Positions 6,561-15,140 of a stretch of 39,065 bases of DNA are shown here, piece after piece. Below the pieces are notes generated by a model. That model was not told the DNA's origin, made no database searches, and saw nothing but the letters and a program-made list of their open reading frames with translations. How positions within the stretch are numbered: the first letter of the stretch is position 1; each line of letters begins with the position of its first letter. The translations under genes and the position numbers were made by a program. The DNA is from Spirochaetota bacterium (GTDB lineage Bacteria; Spirochaetota; Spirochaetia; Treponematales; UBA12059), in NCBI GenBank assembly GCA_029560805.1, contig JAKQKE010000187.1, positions 1 through 39,065 on the forward strand. The letters are read 5' to 3'.

Positions 6561-9223
6561 GCCCCGGCCTCCGCCATGGCGCGCGCCAGCTCTCCCATGG
6601 TATACGGCTTATGGAGCAGGGCGTAGGCTGAGCCGACGATGACGGCCTCGCCGGATTCCGCATCGCCGCCGCTATCCTCGTGCAGGCCGCTCGCTATCAC
6701 GACGGGCAGGTCGGGTCTGAGCTCCCGCAACCGGCCGGCCAGCTCATCACCCGAGCAGTCTCCTAGGCGAAGGTCGAGCAGCGCGGCCTTCCACTCCGCG
6801 GGACGATCCTCGAACAGCCGCCGCGCCTCGTCGCCCGAAGAGGCGGCGACGGCCCCGTAGCCGAGCGCGCCGAGCAGGGACATGGCCGTCTCCCGCGGTA
6901 TATCGTCGTCGTCGACGATGAGCACCGCTCCGGTCCCGCGGTGGGGTTCCACCGCTTCCTGGCAGGCGTCGCCGCAGGCTTGGGCAACCGGCAGGTAGAC
7001 GATGAACTCCGCCCCCTCCCCCGGCTCGGAGCGCAGGTCGACGAAGCCGCCGTGTTGCGTGGCGATGGCGTGGACCATGGCCAGGCCGAGCCCGCTCGAG
7101 GACTCGTTCGGCTTAGTCGTGTAGAACGGGTCGAAGATGCGCCTCTGGATATGCCTGGGCACGCCGACTCCATCGTCCTTGACCGATAGGGCCCAGTACT
7201 CCGCTTCCGCGACGTTCGGGTTGGCTATCAGGAAGTCCCTGTCGGGCGCGAAGCGGTACAGGGAGATGACGACGCTTCCGCCCCGCCGCTGCTCTCTCGG
7301 CCTCATGATGGTGACGGCGTGCTCGGCGTTCACGATAAGGTTGAGGAACAGTTGCTCGAGCTGGCCCGAGTCGCCGCGCACCCAAGCCTCGGGCATACCG
7401 TGGCGCAGCGATAGCGAGACCGATGGATCCATCGAGCGCGCGGCGAATTCCTCGACCCGCCTAAGCGCCTCGTCCAGCCTGAAAACGAGCGACTCGGGCG
7501 ACCGCTTACGGGTCAGCGTCATGAGGCGGCGTACCGACGAGGCGGCGCGCTTCGAGGCGCGTTCTATCAGCTCGAGCTCCCGCTCGATGTCGGCGGCGGT
7601 CGTCACAGCGCCGCTCTCGATGCCCTGGCGTATGAGCGAGGCGGCTCCGACGATGCCGGCGAGCGTGTTATTGAAGTCGTGGGCTATGCCGCCGGATAGC
7701 GTGCCGACCGCCTCCATCTTCTGCGCGTGGTCGAGCTTACGGATGCGCTCGATATTCTCTTCGGCCAGGCGGCGCTCGTCGGTCACGTCCCGCGCGATGA
7801 TCGCCAGGATGGTACCGTCGGCCAACGGGATGGGGAACAGGTCGTTCTGAACGATGCGCCTGGAGCCATCCCGCCTCCAGATGACCGTCTCGAGCACCTG
7901 CCTATGCCGGGCCGGGTCGCGCATGGCCAGCATGGCCCTGATGGCCCTCCTCATGCGCGCCGGCTCGAAGCCGCTCTCCGGCTGCACCATCGTCAGCGCG
8001 TCCCAGTAGTGGCTGCCGAGAGCCTCCTCGGCCTCGATGCCCGTCATCGCGACCATCGGGTAGTTCCACCGGACGATGAGGCCGTCGGCGTCGGTCAGCA
8101 CGATGCCGTCGAGCGACCTGGCGATGAACTCGTCGAGCAGTCGGTCGGCGTCGGCGAGCCTGCGCTTGGTGCGCGCATTGGCGAACTCGGCTCGCAGGTC
8201 GACCGCGGTCAGTACGGCGCCCTCGGAGCTGGCCTCGCCGACCGGATGGATCCACAGGCTGACAGGTATGGAATCGGGTCCGAGCGTCGCCGAGACGCCG
8301 CGCGGCTCGAGCCTGAAGGCGGCGGGGTCGGCGAGCCAGCGCTCGACGTCGCCTCGCAGAAACTCTCGACAGCGCATTCCCCTGGCCCGGTTGAGGCCGG
8401 TCGCCCCGATGGCGGCTATGGCGCTCGGATTGGCCCATACCAGGCGGGCCCCTTCGTCGACATAGAGGACGAACTCGCCGAGGCTCTCGAGCACCGAGAC
8501 GGCCTCGTCCGGCGGCAGTATCGATAGGAGGCCGTAGCGCTTCATCGAGTAGATCATTCCCAGGGACAGGATCAGGATCCACAGGATGGCCATGTTCGGA
8601 AAATCGACGCCGAGCATCAGGAACGCCGTGTCGGTGGTGAAGCCGAGGGCGCTGGCGGCGACGTAGGATCGCCCGAGCACGGTCAGCCGCTTGGCGGTGC
8701 GCCGATCCTCGGCCCGACGCCTCGCGGCGAAGATGATCCACCCGGAAGCGACGACCATGGCCAGGTAATGGATGACGAAGAAGGCGTAGGCGGCGTTGGT
8801 GTCGACGGCCAGCATCCAGTAGCCGCCGCGATAGACCGGCTCGGTCACGACATAGGCCGGGGTCAGGAAGCACAGGAGCGCGCCCGGCGCGTAGAGGGCG
8901 ACCTGGAACGGCCGGCGGAAGCGGCCGTCGAGAACGGGATTGCCGGTAACGCTGAGGGAGAAATGCAGGATGAGCGGCGGGAAGAGCGACCAGGTCCACG
9001 AGAAGGCTCGGTATAGCGCCAACGCTTCGGACGGGTCGTCGGCGCCGTACCAGAACGAGGCGGCGGCGGCCCAGGCCGCGAACAGGACATTGAAGACGAC
9101 CGCGATCCGGTTCGGCTTAGCTTCCCGGTTCAGCGAGTACACCATCCAGGCGCAATACGCGAACACGAGCGCCGCGACGATCGATAGCCTGGACAAGCAC
9201 TGCTGCGCGAAAACGTCGATCAT
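6557..9223 (-). CDS. Hybrid sensor histidine kinase with 7TM sensor, two PAS domains and a C-terminal receiver
   Basis: The protein has 888 residues. Residues 1-225 hold seven or so membrane segments of the histidine-kinase N-terminal 7TM type. PAS-like domains follow at about 245-345 and 360-485. The phospho-acceptor His515 sits in GGIAHDFNN, an NtrB-like HisKA. The ATPase domain shows N628/N632 ([10 protein letters not shown]), DDGVGVP at 683-689 and [16 protein letters not shown] at 711-726. The receiver domain (765-888) has the acidic cluster DDDD at 771-774, phospho-acceptor Asp817, Ser845 and Lys872. No DNA-binding output is attached and no partner regulator gene is adjacent, so the target is unknown. 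The ATG is six bases after a TAGAAT box and has no Shine-Dalgarno, suggesting a leaderless message. The gcv terminator lies just upstream, so transcription starts afresh here; recQ follows with overlapping codons. Confidence 0.93.
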   Translation of the reverse strand: MIDVFAQQCLSRLSIVAALVFAYCAWMVYSLNREAKPNRIAVVFNVLFAAWAAAASFWYGADDPSEALALYRAFSWTWSLFPPLILHFSLSVTGNPVLDGRFRRPFQVALYAPGALLCFLTPAYVVTEPVYRGGYWMLAVDTNAAYAFFVIHYLAMVVASGWIIFAARRRAEDRRTAKRLTVLGRSYVAASALGFTTDTAFLMLGVDFPNMAILWILILSLGMIYSMKRYGLLSILPPDEAVSVLESLGEFVLYVDEGARLVWANPSAIAAIGATGLNRARGMRCREFLRGDVERWLADPAAFRLEPRGVSATLGPDSIPVSLWIHPVGEASSEGAVLTAVDLRAEFANARTKRRLADADRLLDEFIARSLDGIVLTDADGLIVRWNYPMVAMTGIEAEEALGSHYWDALTMVQPESGFEPARMRRAIRAMLAMRDPARHRQVLETVIWRRDGSRRIVQNDLFPIPLADGTILAIIARDVTDERRLAEENIERIRKLDHAQKMEAVGTLSGGIAHDFNNTLAGIVGAASLIRQGIESGAVTTAADIERELELIERASKRAASSVRRLMTLTRKRSPESLVFRLDEALRRVEEFAARSMDPSVSLSLRHGMPEAWVRGDSGQLEQLFLNLIVNAEHAVTIMRPREQRRGGSVVISLYRFAPDRDFLIANPNVAEAEYWALSVKDDGVGVPRHIQRRIFDPFYTTKPNESSSGLGLAMVHAIATQHGGFVDLRSEPGEGAEFIVYLPVAQACGDACQEAVEPHRGTGAVLIVDDDDIPRETAMSLLGALGYGAVAASSGDEARRLFEDRPAEWKAALLDLRLGDCSGDELAGRLRELRPDLPVVIASGLHEDSGGDAESGEAVIVGSAYALLHKPYTMGELARAMAEAGA

Positions 9224-9229
9224 GGGCGG

Positions 9230-9235
9230 ATTCTA
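9230..9235 (-). promoter_or_regulatory. Candidate -10 box of the hybrid kinase gene
   Basis: TAGAAT on the minus strand ends six bases before the ATG at 9223, the spacing expected for a leaderless transcript. No convincing -35 element is seen, because the T-rich tail of the gcv terminator occupies that region. Confidence 0.35.
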
Positions 9236-9250
9236 TACTACGCCGGGACG

Positions 9251-9283
9251 AAAGAAAAGGCGGGGAGGCTTGGCCTCCCCGCC
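9251..9283 (-). terminator. Rho-independent terminator of the gcv operon
   Basis: On the minus strand GGCGGGGAGGC and GCCTCCCCGCC form a perfect 11-bp stem with a three-base loop, followed by TTTTCTTT. It lies 23 bases after the gcvPB stop codon and just before the hybrid kinase gene. Confidence 0.9.
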
Positions 9284-9305
9284 CGACGATACGACGATAC
9301 CTCGC

Positions 9306-10739
9306 TCAGCCCCGGTAGCAGAGCACCGGACACCTGGCCGCGGCCACCTCGTCGAGTCGGCCCACCGGCGTAGCATGGGGCGCCTCGCGGAGCAGCTCCG
9401 GAGAGCTCTTCGCCTCCTCGGCTATCTTGAGCATCACCTCGACGAAGCCGTCGAGCGTTTCCTTGCTCTCGGTCTCGGTCGGCTCTATCATCAGGGCCTC
9501 CGGGACGATGAGCGGGAAATAGATTGTCGGCGGATGGAAGCCGTAGTCTATCATACGCTTGGCGATGTCCAGGGTATGGACGCCCTCGGCGAAGTTGCCC
9601 ATCGCCACGAACTCGTGCATGCAGCGGCGTGGGTACTTGACCGGGTAGGCCTTCTCGAGCCTGGCCTTGAGGTAGTTCGCGTTCAGCACCGCAGACTCGG
9701 CCACGCGCCGCAGGCCATCGCCACCGAGCATCCTGATGTAGGTATAGGCTCGGACCAACACGCCGAAGTTGCCATAGAAAGCCTTCATGCGGCCTATGGT
9801 CTTGGATGGAGCCGCCATCGCGTAGCCGTCGCCCTCGCGGACGGCTATCGGCCCGGGCAGGTACGCGGCGAGGGCCTTTCCGGCCCCGACCATGCCGACG
9901 CCGGGGCCGCCGCCGCCATGAGGCGTGGAGAAGGTCTTGTGTAGGTTGAAGTGCATCACGTCGATGCCGACGTCGGCCGGTCTGAGCACGCCGGTCAGCG
10001 CGTTCATGTTGGCGCCGTCGCCGTAGACGAGACCGCCGGCCGCATGGACTATCCTGGCTATCTTCTCGATGTTGCGCTCGAAGAGTCCGAGGGTGCTCGG
10101 ATTGGTGATCATGATGCCGGCGACCGTGTCGTCGCAGGCGGACTCGAGGGCCGCCATGTCGACGCCGCCCTCGGCGTCGCTCGGGATGGTGACCGTGGTC
10201 AGGCCCGCCATCGTGCACGACGCCGGGTTGGTGCCGTGGGCGCTGTCGGGTATCAGCATCTTCACGCGCTTGGCGTCGCCCCGGGCCAGGTGGTAGGCCC
10301 TGATCATGAAGACCCCGGCCAGCTCGCCGTGGGCGCCAGCGGCCGGTTGCAGGCTGACGGCCTCGAAGCCGCCGATGGCCTTGAGGCTCTCCTGGAGCTT
10401 CCAGATGAGCTCGATGGAGCCCTGGCTGCAGCGAGCGGAGGCCAGCGGATGCGAGCCCTTCCAGCCCGGTAGCGCGGCGGCGACCTCGTTGGCCTTCGGG
10501 TTGTACTTCATCGTGCAGCTGCCGAGCGGGTAGAACTCGGTGTCGATCGAGTAGTTCTTCTGCGATAGCCTGGTGAAGTGCCTGACGACCGTCAGCTCGT
10601 CGAGCTCCGGCAGCTTGAGCTCATCGCGGAGTAGCGTCTCGGGCACCGGCGCTGCAGGCACGTCGCCCTTGGGCAGGGCCACGCCGACGCGCCCGGGGCT
10701 CGACAGCTCGAAGGCCAGAGGTTCGGGTTTCAGGTTCAT
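9306..10739 (-). CDS. gcvPB: Glycine dehydrogenase (decarboxylating) subunit 2
   Basis: This 477-residue protein is the PLP-binding half of the split P-protein of the glycine cleavage system, which decarboxylates glycine and loads the aminomethyl group on lipoyl-GcvH. The PLP lysine is Lys268 in MHFNLHKTFSTPHGGGGPG; a glycine-rich loop follows, as expected. Other family sequences are YPLGSCTMKYNPK at 70-82 and DSAHGTNPAS at 165-174. Length matches known gcvPB proteins. The start is ATG 10739, overlapping the gcvPA stop as ATGA, with GAGGAGG upstream. The frame stays open further upstream into gcvPA, but that extension is not part of the protein. It is the last gene of gcvT-H-PA-PB and is followed by a strong terminator. 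Confidence 0.96.
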   Translation of the reverse strand: MNLKPEPLAFELSSPGRVGVALPKGDVPAAPVPETLLRDELKLPELDELTVVRHFTRLSQKNYSIDTEFYPLGSCTMKYNPKANEVAAALPGWKGSHPLASARCSQGSIELIWKLQESLKAIGGFEAVSLQPAAGAHGELAGVFMIRAYHLARGDAKRVKMLIPDSAHGTNPASCTMAGLTTVTIPSDAEGGVDMAALESACDDTVAGIMITNPSTLGLFERNIEKIARIVHAAGGLVYGDGANMNALTGVLRPADVGIDVMHFNLHKTFSTPHGGGGPGVGMVGAGKALAAYLPGPIAVREGDGYAMAAPSKTIGRMKAFYGNFGVLVRAYTYIRMLGGDGLRRVAESAVLNANYLKARLEKAYPVKYPRRCMHEFVAMGNFAEGVHTLDIAKRMIDYGFHPPTIYFPLIVPEALMIEPTETESKETLDGFVEVMLKIAEEAKSSPELLREAPHATPVGRLDEVAAARCPVLCYRG

Positions 10740-12064
10740 ACGGAGGCCTCCTCGAGCGACCTCGCCAGGAGCTCGATCTGTTCCCTGGTATTCATCTCGG
10801 TGACGCAAACGAGCAGCTCGTGCGTCCGATCCGGATAGTAGCGGGACAGTGCCAAACCGGGCATGACGCCGCGGCGCTCGAGCTTCTCGACGATGGAGGC
10901 CGCCGTCACCGGTGTCCTCACGACGAATTCCTTGAAGAACTCGCCTTCCGCCACGGCGAAGCCCGGGATCCTGGCGACGAGGCCCGCCGCGTAATGGGCC
11001 TTGTCCCAGCACAGCCTGGCGACCGCCTTGAGGCCGCCCTTGCCGAGGGCCTCGAGGTAGATGGTAGCCTGGAGCATGGCCAGGCCTTGGTTGGAGCAGA
11101 TGTTCGAGACGGCCTTCTCGCGGCGGATATGCTGCTCTCGGGCCGACAGCGTCAGTACGAAGCCCCTGCGGCCGTCATGGTCGGCGGCCTGGCCGACGAT
11201 GCGGCCGGGCATCTTGCGTACGAATTTTTGCGTAGCGCCCATCATGCCGAGGAAGGGCCCGCCGTAGTTCATCGCGTTGCCGAGGGCCTGGCCCTCGGCC
11301 GTAACGATGTCGGCGCCCATAGATCCCGGGCTCCTGAGCAGGCCGAGCATGATCGGGTCGGCGCTGACGACGAACAGGGCGCCGGCGGCGTGAGCCGCCT
11401 CGGCCGCCCCGGTCAGGTCGCGGACGCGGCCCTCGAAATCGGGGTACGCGGCGACGACGCAGGCGGTACGCGCGTCGGCTCGGGCCGCGGCGACGACAGG
11501 CTCGTCGCGATACTCCTCGAGCTCGACCGCGAAGGCGGCCAGGTAGGTCCGTATGACGTCCTTGTACTCCGGGTGCAGGGCAGCGGGCAGCATGATCCGC
11601 GGTCGGCCGGAGCCGCCGTGGTTGAGCGCCATGATCACCGCCTCGGCGAGCGCGGTCGCGCCGTCGTAGTGGGACGCATTGACCGTATCGACGCCGAAGA
11701 GCTCGGCAGCCATCGACTGGTACTCGAAGATGGCCTGTAGGGTGCCCTGCGACACCTCCGGCTGGTACGGCGTATAGGCGGACAGGAACTCGCCGCGCGA
11801 GGCGAGGGCCGGCACCGCCGCCGGGATGAAGTGGTTGTAGGCCCCGGCGCCGAGGAACCAGGCGCTCTTGGACGCGACCTCGTTCTTCGAGGCCATGGCC
11901 TCGATCTCGCGTAGCGCCTCAAGCTCGGACAGCCCCTCGGGCAGCCCCAGCTTGGGAAAGCGCTTATCGGCCGGTATGTCGGAGAACAGCTCCTCGACCG
12001 ACCTCGCGCCGACGGCGGCGAGCATGGCCTCGCGGTCGGCGTCGGTATTCGGTATGAAGGGCAC
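10736..12064 (-). CDS. gcvPA: Glycine dehydrogenase (decarboxylating) subunit 1
   Basis: This 442-residue protein is the other half of the split P-protein and forms the heterotetramer with GcvPB. Family sequences include FLGAGAYNHFIPAAVP near residue 92, YTPYQPEVSQGTLQ near 117 and EYQSMAAELFGVD. The C-terminal half has YGGPFLGMMGATQKFVRKMP, typical of the family. It starts at GTG 12064, three bases after the gcvH stop, with AAGGA upstream. Splitting of the P-protein into two genes is usual in Gram-positives, archaea, Thermotogae and spirochaetes, unlike the single long gcvP of enterobacteria. Length and motifs are complete. Confidence 0.95.
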   Translation of the reverse strand: MPFIPNTDADREAMLAAVGARSVEELFSDIPADKRFPKLGLPEGLSELEALREIEAMASKNEVASKSAWFLGAGAYNHFIPAAVPALASRGEFLSAYTPYQPEVSQGTLQAIFEYQSMAAELFGVDTVNASHYDGATALAEAVIMALNHGGSGRPRIMLPAALHPEYKDVIRTYLAAFAVELEEYRDEPVVAAARADARTACVVAAYPDFEGRVRDLTGAAEAAHAAGALFVVSADPIMLGLLRSPGSMGADIVTAEGQALGNAMNYGGPFLGMMGATQKFVRKMPGRIVGQAADHDGRRGFVLTLSAREQHIRREKAVSNICSNQGLAMLQATIYLEALGKGGLKAVARLCWDKAHYAAGLVARIPGFAVAEGEFFKEFVVRTPVTAASIVEKLERRGVMPGLALSRYYPDRTHELLVCVTEMNTREQIELLARSLEEASV

Positions 12065-12067
12065 GGC

Positions 12068-12451
12068 TTATTCCTTACCGGCTTCGGCCTCGTAGGCGGC
12101 GGCATCGAGGAGCCCGTCCCATTCGGCCGGGGCGCTCGCCTCGATAGCGACGAGCCATCCGCCGGCGTAGGGCTCGCGATTGACCAGGGCCGGGTCGCCG
12201 GATACGGCGTCGTTCACGGCGACGATCGTGCCGGACATCGGCATGTACACGTCGCTGGCGGCCTTGACCGACTCGATCACGCCAAAGGCCTCGCCCTGAT
12301 TGAGCCGCTTGCCTACCTCTGGCAACTCGACGAACACGATGTCCCCGAGCGCTTCCTGCGCGTGATCGGATATACCGACGAGGTAGCGGGCTCCATCCTT
12401 ACGGGCCCACTCGTGGGAACTGCGGTACCGTGAATTCTTGTCGACGCTCAT
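12068..12451 (-). CDS. gcvH: Glycine cleavage system H protein (lipoyl carrier)
   Basis: This 127-residue protein shuttles the aminomethyl group from the P-protein to GcvT and hands electrons to dihydrolipoamide dehydrogenase. The lipoyl-lysine is Lys63 in [18 protein letters not shown], the classic motif. Also present are HEWARKDG near the start and [13 protein letters not shown] at 36-48. The start ATG has an AAGGAGG site upstream. It lies 71 bases after gcvT, and gcvPA follows after three bases. No lipoate ligase or lpd gene is in the window, so those partners are elsewhere. Confidence 0.96.
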   Translation of the reverse strand: MSVDKNSRYRSSHEWARKDGARYLVGISDHAQEALGDIVFVELPEVGKRLNQGEAFGVIESVKAASDVYMPMSGTIVAVNDAVSGDPALVNREPYAGGWLVAIEASAPAEWDGLLDAAAYEAEAGKE

Positions 12452-12522
12452 GGATTCCTCCTTGTATCACCACTGTAACGGAACGAGTCTATAGACCGAT
12501 AGCAACCACGGATGTACGGGCC

Positions 12523-13635
12523 TTAGCGGCGGTAGGTCGGCACGTATAGGGGCCGCTTGACGACGACCGCCGGGGCGGGTTTGCCGCGGATGATCACCCT
12601 GAGCGCTGTGCCGGACTTGGCGACGGCCGGCTCGACGAAGGCGTTAGCCGCATACAGCTTGACCGATGGGCAGAACATGCCGGCCACGACCGTGCCGACC
12701 TTCCGGCCGCCCTCGTCCTGCACCTCGTAGCCTTCGCGCGGTACGCCGCCCGAGACGCTCAGGCCGACGAGCTTGCGCGTCGCGCCGGACTCGGCCAGGC
12801 GCAGCACCGCTTCCTTGCCGACGAAGTCCTTCTCGAGGTCGCAGGCCCACTTGAAGCCGGCCTCGAGCGGGCTGATCTCCTTGGACAGCTCGTGGCCGTG
12901 AAGCGGCATGCCGGCCTCGAAACGCAGGCTGTCCCTGGCGCCGAGCCCGATCGCCTTGGTCTCGATACCGCGCTTCTCGCCTTCGGACAGAAGCCCGGTC
13001 CAGAGCCTCACCGCGTCCTCGGCGGGGAAGAACAGCTCGACGCCGTCCTCGCCGGTATAGCCGGTACGGCCGACGAGGCAGGGTACACCGAGCACCTTGG
13101 CGTTGCCGGAGGTGAAGCGGACGAGCTCGGATACCTTCGTATCGGAGACCAGGTCGAGCAGCTCGATCGCCCTCGGTCCCTGGACGGCTATCATGTAGGT
13201 TTCTTCGGAGCGGTCGACGATATGCACCTGGCCGAACTCGCGCTCATGCGCGCGAGCGAGCGAGTTCATCCAGGCGAGGTCTTCCTCTCGGTTCGAGGCG
13301 TTGACGACGATCCACCAGGCGCCGGGGATCTTATAGACGAACAGGTCGTCGATGACGGTGCCGCCCTCGGAGAGGAGCAGCGAATAGCGCGCGTCGCCGT
13401 CCTTCATATCGAGCACGCGGGCGCTGACGAGGCGGGAGACGAAGGCGTCGGCGCCGGGCCCGGTCACCTCGACCTGGCCCATGTGGTCGATGTCGAAGAG
13501 CCCGACGGAGCGCCTGGTCACCAGGTGCTCCTCGACGGAGCCTATAGGATAGCTGATGGGCATATCGTAGCCGGCGAACGGAGCCATCTTGGCTCCGGCG
13601 GCGAGGTGCCAGTCATGCAGGCGAGTCTGATTCAC
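12523..13635 (-). CDS. gcvT: Aminomethyltransferase, glycine cleavage T protein
   Basis: This 370-residue enzyme releases ammonia and transfers the methylene group to tetrahydrofolate. Typical N-terminal sequence is HLAAGAKMAPFAGYDMP, followed by RRSVGLFDIDHMGQVEV and YSLLLSEGGTVIDDLFVYK. The folate-binding region has GRTGYTGEDGVELFF and the GcvT C-terminal domain is complete. It starts at GTG 13635 behind GAGGAGG. It is the first gene of the operon, with a good promoter about 60 bases upstream. I looked for a glycine riboswitch in the leader and saw none. With kbl elsewhere in the window, it suggests glycine and threonine are used as C1 and energy sources. Confidence 0.96.
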   Translation of the reverse strand: MNQTRLHDWHLAAGAKMAPFAGYDMPISYPIGSVEEHLVTRRSVGLFDIDHMGQVEVTGPGADAFVSRLVSARVLDMKDGDARYSLLLSEGGTVIDDLFVYKIPGAWWIVVNASNREEDLAWMNSLARAHEREFGQVHIVDRSEETYMIAVQGPRAIELLDLVSDTKVSELVRFTSGNAKVLGVPCLVGRTGYTGEDGVELFFPAEDAVRLWTGLLSEGEKRGIETKAIGLGARDSLRFEAGMPLHGHELSKEISPLEAGFKWACDLEKDFVGKEAVLRLAESGATRKLVGLSVSGGVPREGYEVQDEGGRKVGTVVAGMFCPSVKLYAANAFVEPAVAKSGTALRVIIRGKPAPAVVVKRPLYVPTYRR

Positions 13636-13695
13636 GATTGCGTCCTCCTCTTTCGGCCCGCGGCGCGCAGGGCGTCGGCCGTTTCGAACGGATCA

Positions 13696-13724
13696 ATTGT
13701 AGCTTGAAAGCAATCCATCGACAA
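13696..13724 (-). promoter_or_regulatory. Promoter of the gcv operon
   Basis: Minus-strand TTGTCG and TACAAT are separated by 17 bases. Transcription should begin near 13689, giving a leader of about 54 bases with a good ribosome site. Just upstream are two inverted repeats, CTCGTT-TT-AACGAG (13731-13744) and CATTAT-N8-ATAATG (13749-13768), which are possible regulator sites. Confidence 0.6.
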
Positions 13725-13800
13725 GGTCAGCTCGTTAAAACGAGGTTTCATTATTCAAAATTATAATGAAGCACGACTGGCTTCGATCCGGCTTCGGCGC

Positions 13801-14217
13801 TCAATCGTCGGTCGGCCGCGAGCGCCCGACCTTGGTGCCGGCCCTCGAACGCTTGGACTCCAGGCGCCGCTCTTTCGAGGCTCGTGTCGGCCTCGTCGGC
13901 TTACGCTTCTTCGGCACCTTGGCGGCCTTGGCGATAAGCTCGGTCAGCCTCGACAGGGCGATCGCCTCGTTCCGAGCCCTGGAGCGCTCGAGGTCCACGG
14001 CGACGAAGAGTCGGCCGTCGGCGTCGAGCCTGGAGGCGAGCGTCGCCTTGACGCGCTCGCGCTCGGCCTCCGAGAGGCCGTCGACGCGATCCAGGTCGAC
14101 GCGGGCGCGCACCTTCGTCTCCACCTTGTTGACATTCTGGCCGCCCGGCCCGGACGACCTGGCGTACTCGAGCTCGGCGGCGCCCAACACTGAGGCTTCT
14201 ATCAGGTCGTCGCGCAT
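13801..14217 (-). CDS. arfB: Peptidyl-tRNA hydrolase ArfB (YaeJ family), ribosome rescue
   Basis: This 138-residue protein has a class I release-factor GGQ domain without codon-recognition domains. SSGPGGQNVNKVETKVRARV at about 21-40 contains the catalytic GGQ at 25-27. The C-terminal tail is very basic (KKRKPTRPTRASKERRLESK), which in ArfB enters the empty mRNA channel of stalled ribosomes. Length matches ArfB. The ATG follows GGGTGG and lies nine bases after the GerMN gene, so it is cotranscribed with it. PrfH is an alternative, but the size and tail favour ArfB. Confidence 0.92.
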   Translation of the reverse strand: MRDDLIEASVLGAAELEYARSSGPGGQNVNKVETKVRARVDLDRVDGLSEAERERVKATLASRLDADGRLFVAVDLERSRARNEAIALSRLTELIAKAAKVPKKRKPTRPTRASKERRLESKRSRAGTKVGRSRPTDD

Positions 14218-14226
14218 GGCGCCACC

Positions 14227-15102
14227 CTAGAAGGACGCCCGCGACAGCGGTTTGCCGATGTACACGCCGTCGCCGCCGAGATAGTCGCGCGGCTGCCCCT
14301 CGATGAGTATCTGGACGTCCTTGACCGTGGAGAAATTCGTGGCAGTATAGACGATCTGCTTGAGCTGGCCCGCGTAGCCCTCGATGCCATAGCGGTTGTA
14401 CATGAATGCCTCGTTAAAATTCAGGTAGGCCGTCGAGCCTCTGACCTGGGCCGACAGGAGCCTCGCTTCCGAGGGTATCAGGCTGATCAGCCCTCGGCCC
14501 AGCTCGTCGGCGCTCGGACCGGCCATCAGGGCTTCAAGGGCGTCGGTCATCGGCGAATCGGAGGCTCCGACGGTGCGCTTGGTCTCGTGGCGGCTGATGG
14601 CGCCGTCATCGTCGACGCGTATAAAATACAGCACCGCCACCCTGGTCGCCTTCACCTGCTCCATCGGGCTGATGATCGGCTTGGTTGCCGGAGCCTCGGT
14701 CGAGGGGCGTCCTGTCGAGGGGGTGGCTTCGGGGCGTCCAGTCGATCGCGTATCGGACGGCTCGCCGCCGGTCGGCTTTGCGGTCGCGTCGCCGGCTGGC
14801 GAAGGGCTGACGACCCTCGGCGCCTCGGGGCTGGCCGTCGGCTCGAGACTACCGTCTCCGCGGGTCTGGTCGTCGCCCCGGGGCTGGTCGTCCCCGCTGG
14901 TCGGACCGTCGCCTTGGCCCTGGGCGTCACCGGACTTGCCGACGGCCTCGATGAAGCCGGTCGACTCGAGCGTCTCCTTGATCACGTCCCAGTTGACGAC
15001 GAACAACAGGAGCGTAACGAGCATCATGACGAGCCAGACGAGGCAGCCCGCGCCCTTCTTCTTGCTTGGACCTCCGCGGGTCTCCGACTTGCGTTGAGCC
15101 AT
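14227..15102 (-). CDS. Membrane-anchored GerMN-domain protein
   Basis: The protein has 291 residues. A basic N-terminus (to about 17) precedes one membrane segment (18-38, GCLVWLVMMLVTLLLFVVNW). A low-complexity Gly/Asp/Pro/Thr linker follows (about 54-140), then a GerMN domain (about 150-280) with LIPSEARLLSAQVRGSTAYL and NFNEAFMYNRYG. GerMN domains occur in sporulation GerM, in LpqB and in other envelope proteins; they are thought to bind at the cell surface or septum. Here the linker would place the domain well into the periplasm. The ATG lies nine bases after a strong -10 box and has no Shine-Dalgarno, so a near-leaderless message is likely. arfB follows after nine bases. Confidence 0.82.
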   Translation of the reverse strand: MAQRKSETRGGPSKKKGAGCLVWLVMMLVTLLLFVVNWDVIKETLESTGFIEAVGKSGDAQGQGDGPTSGDDQPRGDDQTRGDGSLEPTASPEAPRVVSPSPAGDATAKPTGGEPSDTRSTGRPEATPSTGRPSTEAPATKPIISPMEQVKATRVAVLYFIRVDDDGAISRHETKRTVGASDSPMTDALEALMAGPSADELGRGLISLIPSEARLLSAQVRGSTAYLNFNEAFMYNRYGIEGYAGQLKQIVYTATNFSTVKDVQILIEGQPRDYLGGDGVYIGKPLSRASF

Positions 15103-15111
15103 TATGGGTCG

Positions 15112-15140
15112 ATACTAGCCGCGCTCCGCGGCGGGGTCAA
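15112..15140 (-). promoter_or_regulatory. Promoter of the GerMN-arfB unit, near-leaderless
   Basis: Minus-strand TTGACC and TAGTAT have the ideal 17-base spacing. The -35 overlaps the stop codon of the TPR gene. With a start seven bases after the -10 box the leader would be only about three bases. Confidence 0.65.

Noticed and set aside
10740-11012. Upstream extension of the gcvPB frame
   Set aside because: It overlaps gcvPA in a different frame; ATG 10739 with an ATGA overlap and GAGGAGG gives the family's normal length.
13636-13695. Possible glycine riboswitch in the gcvT leader
   Set aside because: The predicted leader is only about 54 bases and I see none of the conserved glycine aptamer elements.
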